Below, in pieces: positions 21,686-34,700 of a DNA stretch of 64,000 bases; position 1 is the first letter of the stretch; each line of letters starts with the position of its first letter. The stretch spans positions 42,633,770 to 42,697,769 of the forward strand of contig JACBWW010000004.1 in NCBI GenBank assembly GCA_020086605.1. Direction: 5' to 3'. Both the position numbers and the translations under genes were made by a program. The DNA comes from Lanius collurio. Lineage: Eukaryota; Chordata; Aves; Passeriformes; Laniidae. Below the pieces are notes generated by a model. It was not told the origin of the DNA and did no database searches. It saw only the letters and a program-made list of their open reading frames with translations.

Positions 21686-23329
21686 ATGAACACTGCAAAA
21701 TCACCAGAAGATACCTGGTGCATAAGATGTGTAGATGTGGTTTTTAAGCACAGACTGACCACATTTGATGCTTCCTTACCTCCCTCTCTAAGCTGTCTCA
21801 GCTTCTGCAGTGTAACCCCTCCCTGTTAGGGGCAGAATCGGCAAACACTGCATGGATCTGCTCAGGGGCTGCACCTCACCTTGCCACCACTTTGCTCTGC
21901 AGTGCAGCTTCCCTACACATTCACCAGTCAGCACACAGATTGCGTTATGTCCCTGATGTGTGTTCAGAGCAGGATATAATCAGCTCTGTCATTTCCTCCT
22001 GGATTGTCAACACTTATGTTCTTAAAAAGCATGTGGGTATCTCACACAAAGTCCTCTAACAAGCAAAGTAAGCATGTATCAACAAACTGTGTGATATAAT
22101 TATGGTTTTTCAGAATGCCTTTCTCCTGGGTTTAATTCATTCTTGTTCGGTTAGGTTTCGGCTTTCACATCAGTATCCAGGGGTTTCAGGGGCTGCTGCT
22201 TTGAGACTTGAAGGTGTGTAAGATTGCAAGTGTGTCAGGTCACAGTAATTGGGTCAAATCTCTGTGGTGGAAGACATGACATACCCCTGCCGTCAGCTCA
22301 GCCGTGGCCAGCTTACGTCACTGTAACTTCACGGAGTGTGGTTTACTTGCAAGGGTCTGGGATAAGCCTGTTCCTTGGGAAAGAATAGGCACACAGGCAG
22401 AAGGAGGAGCAAAGTCTAAGTACTTTTTGGATGAAAACCAGTTGGGGATGACATCATAATTTTCTTCCTTTCCATATACTATTTTTGATTAAACTTTTTA
22501 GAAATTTCCAACATTTCTTTTATCCTATTATTTAAACCCTTACCTAAGAGAATGCTGTTGCATTAAATTTGCATTAATTTTAGAATGTTACTTAAAGGCA
22601 AGAGATCAGAAACACTTCAGAGGTGAGGGGAAAAAAACCAAAACACAAAAATCCTGCCTGCCCCAACATGTGCATTCATATTTTAAATTCTGTGTATGTA
22701 TCAAGCAATCTTACTTTAGTTCTGGTTCAGACTTGAGTACATAAATTTCTGTCTAGGCTGCTGCTACGTATCTCAGTTTATAGGTCAAATTCTGTCCTAG
22801 ATGTTCCATCGACTACAAATACAAACATCTATGGAAAGAATGTACCTCTAATGATTACCAGATTTGAAATATAACCTAGAAAACTATTTCTAACTAGCAA
22901 AGCAAGTTAAGACAATTATGAGGAAAAGACAATTGCCAGTTCCACCTACATCTGGAAATGTGAGTCAATGTCATTTACATTAAGCATGGCCCGGTTAAAT
23001 CATTCCAGGTGTCAGCCAGTCTCATGAATCATTATTTCTTTAACCTCATAAACAGGAGCTTTAAGAGTTGTACCATTGTATAAACCAGTGATATTGGAGC
23101 TTGCAGGTCCTAGTGCTCTTTAGTCCTCCCTTTTGGATGGTCCTAACTTCCGATTTCAGCATTCGAGATTTCTGGGATGTAGGAAATTGTCAGGGGGCAG
23201 TTGTAATGGCTCTAAGGAAGCTCCACGAGGAGAATCCTTGCAGAGATCCCTTTCTAAAGGATTTATCCATAAAAAGTGTTGAAATCAGAACCACAGGGAA
23301 ACATTTTGGCTCCTATGTTCCTTCCTTTC

Positions 23330-23470
23330 TGGACTTCTCTCCCTCCTGTCTCTGCTTCCTCTCGCCTCTCTGCCATGCCTTCTCTGCCCAGCCTCCTTTT
23401 CTCCTACAGCTTCTCTCACTGTATCCCCTCAGCTTTCCACTGTCTCTTTCTACCTATTGCCACTGCCAAC
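23330..23470. repeat. Pyrimidine-rich low-complexity tract
   Basis: The plus strand is dominated by C and T, with tctc and cctc units, for about 140 bases. The open frames across it are rich in Ser, Pro and Leu for that reason only. Confidence 0.6.
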
Positions 23471-26400
23471 TAATCCACTGTGAATGTGCATCCCTACATC
23501 CTTGTGTGGTAACACAGGACAGATTGCTCACCTCAGAGGGGTGAGAAGAATGTGGGTCTGCTTCGCCCTTCCTTTAGATTTTGACCAGGATTAGTCTGTG
23601 TCCATGGAAGGAAGAGAGGTCAGATTTGAGGCATTCAAACATGTCTTTTGAAAATGGGACCAGTCAAGGGATGGTTTGACCTCAGTCGTTGTCTTCAAGG
23701 GCAATGGGTCCATTAAAAGAGTAGGCGTGTGGCAGTCATTAGCTCTCCTCTTAGAAGTACTAGGAATTCTCCTTCATACTTGTATGCTGATCAGCAGGCT
23801 GGGACACACCCTGGCTCTTAATCACATCAGATTCCTTCACCCACTCAAGGTGTATATTTGAATATGTAGGTGAAATGATTAAATATAGTAATACAGTAGG
23901 CCCAGCATTGTTGATGTTAAACCAGTCACAAAGTCCCCCCTCCCCTTAGCTTCAGTGGCAGATAAGGCAAATCTATTGATTTATAAACTTTCAAGTATGC
24001 TTTCACATGGAGCAAAAGAGAACTACATCACTTCCTGTCTCCTTACTGTTGCAGGGTGAGCCAGCAGTCCTAACAAAAAGTAAGCCTCAACTATTGGTCA
24101 GAAAAAGAGAGGGCTCACACTAATTGAAGTGAATAGTAAGGGGGGACCAATACAATGAACTTCACCTGAGCAGGAGCAGTCAGCTTCCAACACACAGGAT
24201 TGCTTTTGCTAAACTGCAGCCCGGTTGGGAAGGATCTGAGGGTTACAGGCAGAGCAGATGTAAATAATGCTGTGCTGTTCTTGCAAGAGAGAAATGACAC
24301 CTAGGACAGCATGTCTGTGTGAAGTCACTCAGCTGTTCATTAGAACAGCTTTAGCTGCAATATCATATTTGGATTTGGGTGCTAGGCTTCAGGGGAATTA
24401 CAGAGCAGCTGGAGAAGGCTCAAGCTGGAGCAACAACAACAGCAGAGACCTTGTGCTAAAAGAGAAGGAAAGCTTGGACAAATTAGAATTGTGCTATCAA
24501 AAGCAGGGAAGAATGTAGGGAAGGAAAAGGAGAATTTTATAGTCTACCAGTGAAAAAGGATGATAGGAAAGATTTGTTGTATATATTTGTGGTTAGGACA
24601 GCAAGGAACAGGATCAAGGGCAGAATGGTGTCAAGGCTGTGCAGGGGTACAGTAGTGACCACACTCTGAGAAAGACTTCCTTGGAAAGAATGAAACCCTT
24701 ACTCCGCTGAGCAGGAACAAGGAAAGCAACCAGACAGCAGCTCTTGATTGTGATGGCATCTGTATGTTGTGACCCAAAGGACCTGACATTAAACCCCAAG
24801 AGCTAGATATGCATCTGCAGCTCTGGTCTTTGAGATTCATATACACCTATGCAACTTTTCCACTGGAAATGCTCCTGCTGACTTTAGTGCAAGTACTCAC
24901 TCCAGGAAGACTGCATCAGTGAGTTTAGTGGGCCAGTGCCAACAACAGTGTAATGGAATTATTTGCTTCCAATAGTAGCCACATTTTCATTCCTGTTTTG
25001 AATTAAAACATACTAAATATGAAGAACAAAGCAGACTTAGGGGATCAGAATAAAGAATACCAGAGAAGTGAAGGGCAGAATAAAGACTGCAAATTTCATA
25101 TTCAATTTCAGTATATGCTTTAAAAGTGAATTGGATGGACATTAACTGGTGTGTACATTTAAGTGTGAAGAAACAAAACCAGTACTTAAATCAGGGCTAA
25201 ATGCAGTGGAGAAAGGGAGATGTAAGAATGCACTAACTAGAATCCAGGAAGGGAAAAATACCTATAACTGTTGTGGGAATATAAAAATATATTATGAAAC
25301 AAACAAAAAAAAGTATTTGCTATGGAAAATAAATGCACACAAATCTGTGTGAGAAACTGATATATGTATGTGTGTGTAAAATTACAAACATTATCTTACT
25401 TATTTTTATGTTGCAGCTTTGGAAAATGTTTGTCAGGAATTAGCACATTCAAATTCTGGTAAGAATGAATTAAACGTTTCTGCATCACAGCCTAATGACA
25501 AAGCAGAATCATCTGCCGTGATTGCCAAGGAATTGCTAAATAAAGCATAAAGACCTGGGGGTGATGAAATACACCAGCAGAAATCATGGCCAGCTGTCCT
25601 GCACAGGGCTTTGTCATAAATCTCTGAGAATGGCACAAATAGAAAAAGGGAACAAAAGAAACACGACTGTCAGGACAAGTGCAACTTGAACCATAGTATG
25701 CTACACTTCTCTCAGTTCAGACAGGAGGGCGAACAAAAGCCATTAACTGCCAGAGATGAGAGCTGGAGGGATGCAAAAACAACCTGTGGGAAGCCTTCTC
25801 CATACTCTGACTAGGACAGACAGAGGGAGGCTAGTTCAGGCTGGCAGCCTTGAGAATGCACTCAGTAACCAGAGGTTTTATCAGTTTGCAGACACAGGGC
25901 CTGACAGGAAATCAGGAACTTGAATTAAAATCATGGGGAGAAATGAAGCATAGACGTGTCCTAATAAAACGGAAGGGGGTTAAATTTCCAGGTATATTTA
26001 TGAGAATTGGCCCCACTAGAAGCTTTTAAAAACATCACAGTTGACAGTTTCCTTTCTAGAACAGCAGTTCCTAAAGAATGTTATATCAAGTAATTCCTCT
26101 TTACTGTATCTGTGCACAGTTAAAAATCAGAACAAAGGAATGAAGAGAGAAAAAAATGATTTAAAAATCCCCACCAACAAAAGCTATAAATGGGTGTGTA
26201 AGAAGAGAGTCTTGTTACTGAGGGAGTGTAGGCTTTGTTTGAACATTTCTACATTATGGCTCTGGAGCCGGATCCTTCCTGTAATTGCCAGGACACAAGG
26301 ATGTGAAGCAAACCAACTGTTCGAGGGAGTCTTCCCGTTGTTTTCTAGGAGAGTGGGTAATGCTTTGGTTCGGGTAGGGTTCGAACCGAGTCTTTCACAA

Positions 26401-29236
26401 ATGAATGTGCAAAATGCTAATGCAAATATAGGTACTTGGTCTTTTTGTTTCTGTCTTCATTTGCTTAACAAAGTGAAGAGGACCAGAGGCTGTTTGAATA
26501 ATGTACTTTTAGTGAATCTGCAGAAATTTGCATTTGGATGTCAGCCAGCGAATTTCCTACAAGTGGATTTATTCTGGGGAGAAAACCTGAGAGAGTGGAG
26601 AGGTGATAAAAGGGAAATGGAGACATCAGGGAAGTAAACAATGTAAGGAGCAGATGGATCTGATGAGAGACAACACACAGCAAGGCTGTTCGATGAAAAT
26701 AAAGGAATTGGCAGTGCTTGCAGAGCACGTTGTATATGGGGTGTGCGGGAAGGTTGACACCGGCTTCAAATACTGCTGGACCTTCCCTGCTCCGTTCCCA
26801 CAGCATGGCATGTTACTTTGAAGCTGTGCCAGCACAACTCCTTGTGTGGCCTCACAGTGAATCAGACTGAATTCACATAAAAAGAACTCATTTTTGCCAG
26901 GTCATTTTTCAGCAAAATCAGTTCACTAATGTGGTGTACAGTATGCTACACAACTCTCTGGAAATAATGTGTTCAGAAACCACAGCCATAGCTCATACTG
27001 AAAGGAAATACAAGAAATTTGGGATAGTTCCAGTTCAAAACAAGTGCTTCAGGAAGGGCAATGTACAGACAAGGCAGACAAAACCACAACTGAAAATTTT
27101 AGTTTGAACTGGATTGTATATGGGCATGGGCAAATGAATACTGTTGAAAGCAAAGGACACAAAAACAGAACGGAAAGCCGAAATATTAGAAAATAGAAAG
27201 GACTGCCACTTGGGAAATGGAAAGACTGGAAATAACTTAGGGTGGTTTTTCCCAGATCAGCTTGTTAGGATCTTAATATATCATACTTGTAGAATCTGCA
27301 AAAGTTCACAAATATTTCTCTTGATGCCAACAGCTGGCTTCACAAAATTAGCTCCTAGCATTAAGCTCATACCAATCTTTAAAAGCTATGCTAAAATAAT
27401 CTTTACTTCTTTTCCAGTTTTTTAGCTGTGTAATTTTTTTTTTCAATGTCATGCCTGACATGCATTCTTTTATAGAAAAAACAGTTTTTACCATGGAAAA
27501 AAACCCTTTGCTGTGTTTCCTTGTGTGGCTACTTTCATGGTCTCATGTTTACAACAGCTTGCTCAGTGCTTCAGGCAAATTTTATAAGCTCTAAGGGGAA
27601 GTTTATTCAAAACCAAGAAGCTCTTTTGCATAAGCTATATAAAAATATACTTTGAGAATTCAAAACCTAAGGAAATAATTTAGTTTGCTTTGTTTCTTAA
27701 ATACAACAAAACTGCAGACACAGTTCTAAATTTAGTACATTGTGCAAAAATGGTATTGGCAAAATGGTTCATCATCAACTGTCCTAAGTTTTTCCTTTAT
27801 TAGTCACAAATTGCTGTCTTTTTTTTTCCATTGACTGCAAAATCGAAGTTGCATTTGGTTGTGCCTGTGACTTGCAGAAAACCTTGGACTTAAGCACCTG
27901 AGTTCACTGGGCTGTGTTGCACCTTTAGAAATCAGACCCCCTGAAGGCACTATAATGTATTTTTAAAATGTTTGGGGTTTTTTTCCCCAGAAATTTGGGG
28001 TCCATGCATATAGTGAGCCTGCCAACCCTAGATTTTAAGTATATGTCTGTTTTCCTCTACAAGGAAGCCTGCTCTTTCTTTTTCTTCTGGATAGCACTGA
28101 TTTTTAACCCACAGCCAGTTTGCTCTTTGGCTCTCCTCCTTGGCTTACTTACCAGGTAGGTTCAGGTCTGATCCAAATGAACCAAGAGTTTATACAACTA
28201 CAAAAAACGGTCTAAATTTGGCATAGAGATGAAAATGGTTGACCTAAGGCTTTTAAGGACTGCTTCAGTGTATAAGAGAAAGAGGGACCTTCCTTATTCT
28301 TACGTGTTTGGGAAACACAAGAATGTCTCTTCCTACAGCTGAACAAGGGGCCTGTGCTGGTACAAGGATTCAAAGTCTGTCAAACTCACTATGCTTTTCT
28401 TCCTCTCTGTTTCTCCATTGTATAACAGTGTTGGGGAAGATCAGGGTTTGGAGGAGCAGGAGGTGTCTGTGTCCAGTAGCTGTACCTCCAAAGTGCTGCG
28501 ATGAGAGAAAAAGCCAAACCAAAAAACACAGTGTTAATCCAGTTTCTATAGCTGGAACTCCACAGAGAGGTGGATAGAGAGATGTCATTGCCTCTGGAAG
28601 TGCAGGGTTCTGTTTCATCATCACAGCAATTGAGTTAAAGATCTTGAATGCAGATGCTACGCAGGAACAAGTTTTAATGGGATGCCTTACTCTTACACTT
28701 GCCACACAGGCAAGGACCTTCTCTAGGCAATGGAATACTTTACATGTGGTAGGTAAAAAGGGTGATGAATTTTTAGCTGACACAAAAAGATTTTTAAAAA
28801 TTCCCAGTTACTCCATGTAACTCATATAATCAAGGTTGAGTAAAACACCCTTAATAATTATATAAAACCACAAGTGTACTTACACACTGGTGCTGTCACA
28901 GATTTCCTCAGGCAAGCAGAGAGAAGCTTCAGCTGGCCACTCTGACCAGCAACCTTTTTATTCCTGGAATTTAAAAGGTTTCACACTTGCTGATAGATCC
29001 AGGAGCTATCTCTCAGGTTATGTCACGGTGTGGGGCTATCCAGGAGTCAAGAGCTGAGAACAGCACTTCCCGTATTTACTACAGTGTCAGAGGTGCTCAT
29101 GTGTGGAATTTAACAGAATTCCTATCAATATTTCTGCTATAAAGTTGAATGACAACACAGTTGTGGTAAAGCTATTACAGTTACAAGAGCATGGAGAAAT
29201 GTATTGAGGATATAACAATGCTCTTTACGTTTGTTT

Positions 29237-29251
29237 AAAAAAAAAAAAAAA
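29237..29251. repeat. Poly(A) tract, 15 A
   Basis: An uninterrupted A run in intergenic DNA. No retroposon body is recognisable upstream. Confidence 0.85.
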
Positions 29252-29711
29252 GAACAAAATCCACAAAGATGAACATGTAACTTCCAGCTAATGACAGAAT
29301 GAAAGCCTAGAAAAGATTAAAAATTCCCTTTCTCACTTGCCACACCTCTCATAAAACAACTGAAAACTAGAACTGTATGGAATTATGTAAAATTATTGCA
29401 AATTAATACAAAGTTAAAATTATATATAGAAATGTGTGATTTCCACTATTGCTATCAGTATCCTCCATCCTATTCCAAATTGACTATGATTCTAATACTG
29501 ATGAAACTAAAACATATGTAGCTTCATAATACTAAATATAAAATTGAAGTAGGTTACATACTCCTCTGGGGTGGTACTAATTGCCAGATATTGTTTACTT
29601 TTATGAAGATCTTAAAAAGCCTGTTTTGTAGATAATAGACTTAGTACTCTGAGAATGCATGTACCTAATTTTGTTGACATGGGTAGTTCCCTTGAGCTGC
29701 CCCTTAGGACC

Positions 29712-29728
29712 AAAAAAAAAAAAAAAAA
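29712..29728. repeat. Poly(A) tract, 17 A
   Basis: An uninterrupted A run in intergenic DNA. No retroposon body is recognisable upstream. Confidence 0.85.
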
Positions 29729-32700
29729 TCAGAGTTGAAATAATTTACCAAAGACCAGGATGATTTTCACCTTTATAATTTATTGACTTTATTTTTCAAA
29801 ATTCATTGGGAGAAGAAACTTTCCCAGATTAAGATGAAGAGTTAATGAAGCATAAATTTAGCCAAACTCTGGTTTGTCAGTATTTCTGGCTGTGTTACCT
29901 GTGATCCTGTCTGAATATAGAATCTTTACAGGCAGTTGACTGCCTTTTATCAGAAACCATTGAATAAATAGGGCTTTTTCTGTATGCTCTCATCCAGCAT
30001 TTAGATAATCAGCTGTTCTGAACGCAATCTTGTAAAATAAAAATTACAAGAAAAGTTTAGAAAAGCAAATATTAGACACAGAACTGAAAATGTCACCTGC
30101 AACCCAAGATACTGATGGGAATTGTCTTCAAGGGCTGAGGATGAGAACAGCAAATACACGAAAGAAGAAGGCAGAGCAGCACAAAGAAAAGTTGTTAGTG
30201 CATATTCACATCCTAAAATCATGGGGCTGGTGGGAGAATCCAATAGAGTAGGAGACCACAGTGCAGAAAGCAGAGGTCAGGGGTCCAGCTCTGTACTTTG
30301 CTGTCTCAGAAAGAGCTGTACAGTAGATGGCTGCCTGACTGTAATAGTTCTGCAGTCTGCTCATACCAGGCCAAAATAGCATGTAAGGATCAGCTAAATA
30401 CACGAGTCCACGAAGATTATTCCTAGTGCAAGCTAAAAAGTTGTCTAAAGAGTGGAGAGTGCAATAGTGGAATGCGGCTGCTGCCTGATTGAAGAGCAGG
30501 GCAAATACAGCAAGTCAGCTACCCTTTAACTAAGGAAACCAAAGTACAGAACAGAAAAAAATGCTGCTGAAAGTGATCACAGACAAAGGACAGCAACACA
30601 CAGCTTATGAAATTACTGACACAGAAATTCTTAAAGTTTTACATATATTTCATGATTCAGGGGGAAGAGTGAGTGACAACGATTGGCTCATATCACTGAA
30701 GATTACTGCCAGATGATGCAGGGGAAAAAGATGTAGAATAAGCAATGATATCGTCTCAGGTGAATCACAAGCATCTTTCAACATATATAGGATATTTCAT
30801 GATCCTACCTGCTGGCTGTCCTTTGCAAAAGGCAAGGTCATCCACCTGCAGGGCTGGAGGTGCACCGAGGCAGCTTTTGTTTGCTGCTGCTCCCTTTTCC
30901 TGTTTGGGAAGATGAAGATGCTGCCAGTTTACTCAGCACACTGGTCCCTGTGGCAATGAAAGTAAAAGTTGCTGGTGTAGAATGGTATCAACAGCTCTTC
31001 TCTGAGATGGAAATAAGCTCTGTGGAATGGATGGAGATGCAAATAATTAGCACTTCTCTCCAGCAGTAGTGGAGCATCAGGAACAAACAAGCAGGAGTGG
31101 ACTTAACTGTCAATGTATTTTCTAAATTAACTTTTCAAATTTTTGCAATAACTCTGATGTTGAGTAGCTGCATCAGTAACTAATCCTTCACTCCCTTAGA
31201 GAAGAGTCATGTGCTTTCCCAAGCTAGAGAAATCTTTAACAAATTTCCCAAAGCACAGATTTGTAGTCAAGGTGCTCTCTTAATAATTTAGGTTTCCAAA
31301 GCAACTGTCCACTTATCCTCACTGATAACTTTAAATTTTGGTGCACAGCATCTCAGCCTTAAAAATTACTTTTTTTAAGGATTTTTTCTGTATTTAGAGT
31401 AAAAATGTTGCATTATGATGCTTCCTTAGGTAACACGCCTGTGGGCCTTTCTTAATATATAACAGACCACATTTGGTATAAATTATTGCAGCTCAGTTGG
31501 TGACTGTGAATAAAAGCTGCTTTGAAGAAATCAAAGATATGCCCAACTCTTTCATGATTGTAGTAATATATTTCTTCAAATATTTTTGTCCTTCAATATC
31601 AAAATAAGGGGTATGGTTCCTATATGTTTGTACTGGGGCTTTGGGTTTTCTTGCATGAGTTGATATATGCCATAAATATTCTTTGTCCTTAAAACAGATT
31701 TTTTATAGGCTTTAAATTCACCTTTCTTCTGTGACTGTGCATCCCTTTTTGCTTTTGTTTCTAAAATGTTTAGAAAATACATTTCTGATACATCCCTTTG
31801 ATTAGACTATGAAATGACATAAACCAGTCAGATACCCAAATTTTATCTGTTCAAGAGAACAGCAGATTTTGGTTCTCTCATAATGACCCATGTAATTATT
31901 CTGGATTGCTTAAAAGTTTCCTTTGTATGTCTGTATGTCAGTATTTTTTAACTATCCGTGTTTCTGTTAATGCTTATATTTCTAGGAGTACAATTGTGTT
32001 AAATTCCATGACAGTCATAAAAAGTCTTTGATCTTTGCTACAGTAGTGACAGTTGCTTGAAGCATAAAACCCTGAAATGAAGCAGGACCTTAATCAAGAA
32101 ATGTTCTCTGAAAGTTTTGAAGTTACTGGCTATTTTTGTCCGGGCTTGACTAATGGTTTGTCAGAAAGCAGTAGGTGCTGGGACTGTGAGAGTCACAGCC
32201 CAAGCAGAAGTTTCCCTCCAACTCAAACATGAGTGGTTTCCTTAGTTTAATCTACAGTTAACACTGGGTCTGAGGCTAAACTGTACTAGACCCTGATTAA
32301 AACCATCTCAGTCCCTCCTGGACTGTTACACTTTGCAAGTGTCTCTGTTGAAATCCTGTATGTCTTTATCATTTAAGTACTATTTAAACACCAATATTCT
32401 GTCAGGTTAACTTTTATTTGCACGTTCTCCCTTCTGCTCAAAACAGGTGTGTTTATTATTAAACCATTTCCTACACAGTTCCATTAACTTTTCTGGAGAA
32501 TCCCAGTAAGCCTTGCTGGCCACTCTGACCTGTCTTCACACCTGTACATCTATCTCCCTTCCTGGTAGCCTTCCAACCTCAATGCCAATCTGCTAAGAGG
32601 GAAATAATGCTTCAGTATGAAGATTCATAATTGATTACTATCTTACAGATGCCTGAGATTGAAAATTTTGCAAGCTGCTGAATGCACCTGCAAATTCATG

Positions 32701-33304
32701 ACACTGTTTATTCAGCCCTTTCCACTGCCTTGCTCACCCTGCCCGTGCATGTGCAATGAATTATTACTAGCATTCCTTTATCTTATGGGGTGGAACTTTC
32801 ATTGGAATGTTCATTGCATTGAACTGTGCCTTCTAACATAAAATCTGAGTTTCTGCATCCTCAGCAGATTCCTATTTCTCCCACTCTGATTATTAAAACC
32901 AGCCACTGATCTGGTGATGGGCTGTATTTGGGCAGTTTTTATGTGCAATAGTTGGCCTGTAGCTTAAAAAATCAGTGTTATCAGTGTCACTTAAGCCTTT
33001 TACTATGTAGCTGATAACCCAGGTTATGTCCCTTTCCAAGTTTGTTCACGTGGTGAAGTTTCATCAAGAGAAAATGCAAGGAAGAGGAAGAATCTTTGTA
33101 TGGCACCAGCAGCAATTTAAGCATTCATTCAAGTTTGTGTTTCCATTCAAAATACAACGTCTTGATTAAAAAATCCAGTGTTCTTAGTTCTGTCTGCACT
33201 CCAGAATTTTGTGCCACGTTCCAAAGCATCCCTATCTTTATAGTGACTGTTCCTGCTTCTCTTCTTCCCCAGCAAATCTGAGTGCTTAACCTGCAACCTC
33301 ATTT

Positions 33305-33480
33305 ATCGTCACGGCTACAAAGGAGGACAGTGCTATTATCCCATTTACAAACTGAGAACCTGAGGAACAAATAAGAACAATGACACGCCTGAGGTCACAC
33401 AGGAAGTTTGTGGGAGAACTGGGTGCTGAACTCTGGTCATTCGAGTCCGAGGGTAGAGACTGGAACTTTCTTCTTTGATG
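33305..33480 (+). mobile_element. MIR SINE
   Basis: The sequence follows the MIR core and 3' half in order: gtgctattatcccatttaca, aactgagaacctgaggaa, cctgaggtcacacagg, then gagaactgggtgctgaactc and a gactggaact end. MIR is an ancient tRNA-derived SINE shared by amniotes. It lies in plus orientation. Confidence 0.75.
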
Positions 33481-33699
33481 GGGGACTGAAAATACTTTCT
33501 TAAATTCAATATAATTGCAGAAATTTGATCCTCTCTTTGATAATTCTTATTATTCTTTATGCAAATATGGGTAATGCAACAAGTTAGTCCAACTAGTCTT
33601 CCTTTTTCTTAATGTGAAAAATATCTTTATTTAATATGACATTTATTTAGTAGGAGGAATTATAAATGTTAGGAAAATCTTTATTACGAGAAATATCTA

Positions 33700-33700
<1 letters not shown>

Positions 33701-33733
<33 letters not shown>
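33701..33733. repeat. Poly(A) tract, 33 A
   Basis: The longest homopolymer in the window, with 33 consecutive A. Its upstream flank shows no recognisable retrogene or LINE, so I record it only as a simple repeat. Confidence 0.9.
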
Positions 33734-33735
<2 letters not shown>

Positions 33736-34019
33736 AGAGGTAGAACACCTGCAGCCTTTTAAGCCAGACCAGATAAACTTGACACTTCAGCCACTAGAGG
33801 GACCTCCAGGAATAGAATATACAAACACAGGCTCCACAAAAACATTTGCAGTATTAGGCGCCTTTTAAGAAAAACAAAAAAGCTTTGCAGACCAAAGCGT
33901 CTGTTTATTACGAGGTCTGAAATAATAGGAAAATTAACTAACTGTTTTGTAAATTTTGTCAAGAAAAAAGCAAGTTTTCTGCTGGGAGGATAGGAGTTTG
34001 GTGGGTTGTTTCCTCTTCC

Positions 34020-34700
34020 CTGACTTGGTGAGGTTAGCGCATCTGCTTTGAAGAGGCTTGTAATTTACCGGTAAGGTTATGGATTGTTCTTTTGGGCAGT
34101 ACAAAGCAAACGAAGTCACTCTTTTCAGAGTTTCTGAGAAAAATATGATTTGGATGTGGTGCAGACAGTCTGAAATCAGTAAGCTTATTTTCCCGCTGAG
34201 TGGTACTTTAGCAGAGCCCTCAAGTAATGTCAAATTTTAACTGCAGTTCAATAGCCCAATTAACAAATGTTAATGCCTTGCCATGCATGCAAATGGTCTC
34301 TAAAAAGTAGTTATGCTGCCGCTTGGGTCACTGGATTTGTAATTAGCCATCAATCAGGGCAATGACAAGGGTGCTCTAATGTTCCCTTTTTCACTTCCGC
34401 AAAAATACAGAAAGAGCTGGGGTGTTCCTCACGCGCAAAGTTTTGGGGCTCTGAGAGCTCAGCAAGCTTCAGCTTTAGCATATCCACTGTAAAACACGAA
34501 ATCCTGCAGAGCAACTGTGCTTTTGAGACACTGGAGATGGCGACACGGAGATAAGAATTGCAATTAATCCAATCAGAAAAAGGTCAGGCACGTCTCTAGA
34601 ATTTGGCATTAAATCACAGCTATGGAACAGGTTAAGAGAATTTTTGCAAGACTTTGAATTACATTGCATTGTTTAGCTTTACCTCTTAGAATGGTCCTAG
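34020..34700. promoter_or_regulatory. Candidate conserved noncoding block
   Basis: This stretch is free of repeats and has the texture of constrained noncoding DNA. It shows dense TAAT-type homeodomain motifs, a perfect octamer ATGCAAAT at 34287-34294, and few simple repeats over several hundred bases. I infer a possible enhancer for one of the flanking genes. No alignment was available, so conservation itself is unproven. Confidence 0.3.

Larger units (their letters stand above)
19517..33300. other. Intergenic DNA upstream of TRPM5
   Basis: I recognise no coding gene in this span. Open frames of up to 198 codons (26041-26637) have no recognisable similarity. Visible items are a CTCF-like core at 20425, a CR1 3' end at 21480-21685, a pyrimidine-rich tract at about 23330-23470 and A runs at 29237-29251 and 29712-29728. 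A noncoding first exon and promoter of TRPM5 could lie here, but I cannot place them from sequence alone. Confidence 0.65.

Noticed and set aside
26330..26460. Possible tRNA gene suggested by a B-box match
   Set aside because: No A box, no acceptor stem and no cloverleaf can be drawn.
26041..26637. A 198-codon plus-strand open frame in the spacer
   Set aside because: Composition is ordinary for noncoding DNA, there is no recognisable domain, and no splice or promoter context supports it.
33480..33733. Processed pseudogene ending in the 33-A tract
   Set aside because: The sequence before the tract matches no coding sequence I recognise, and no target duplication is visible.
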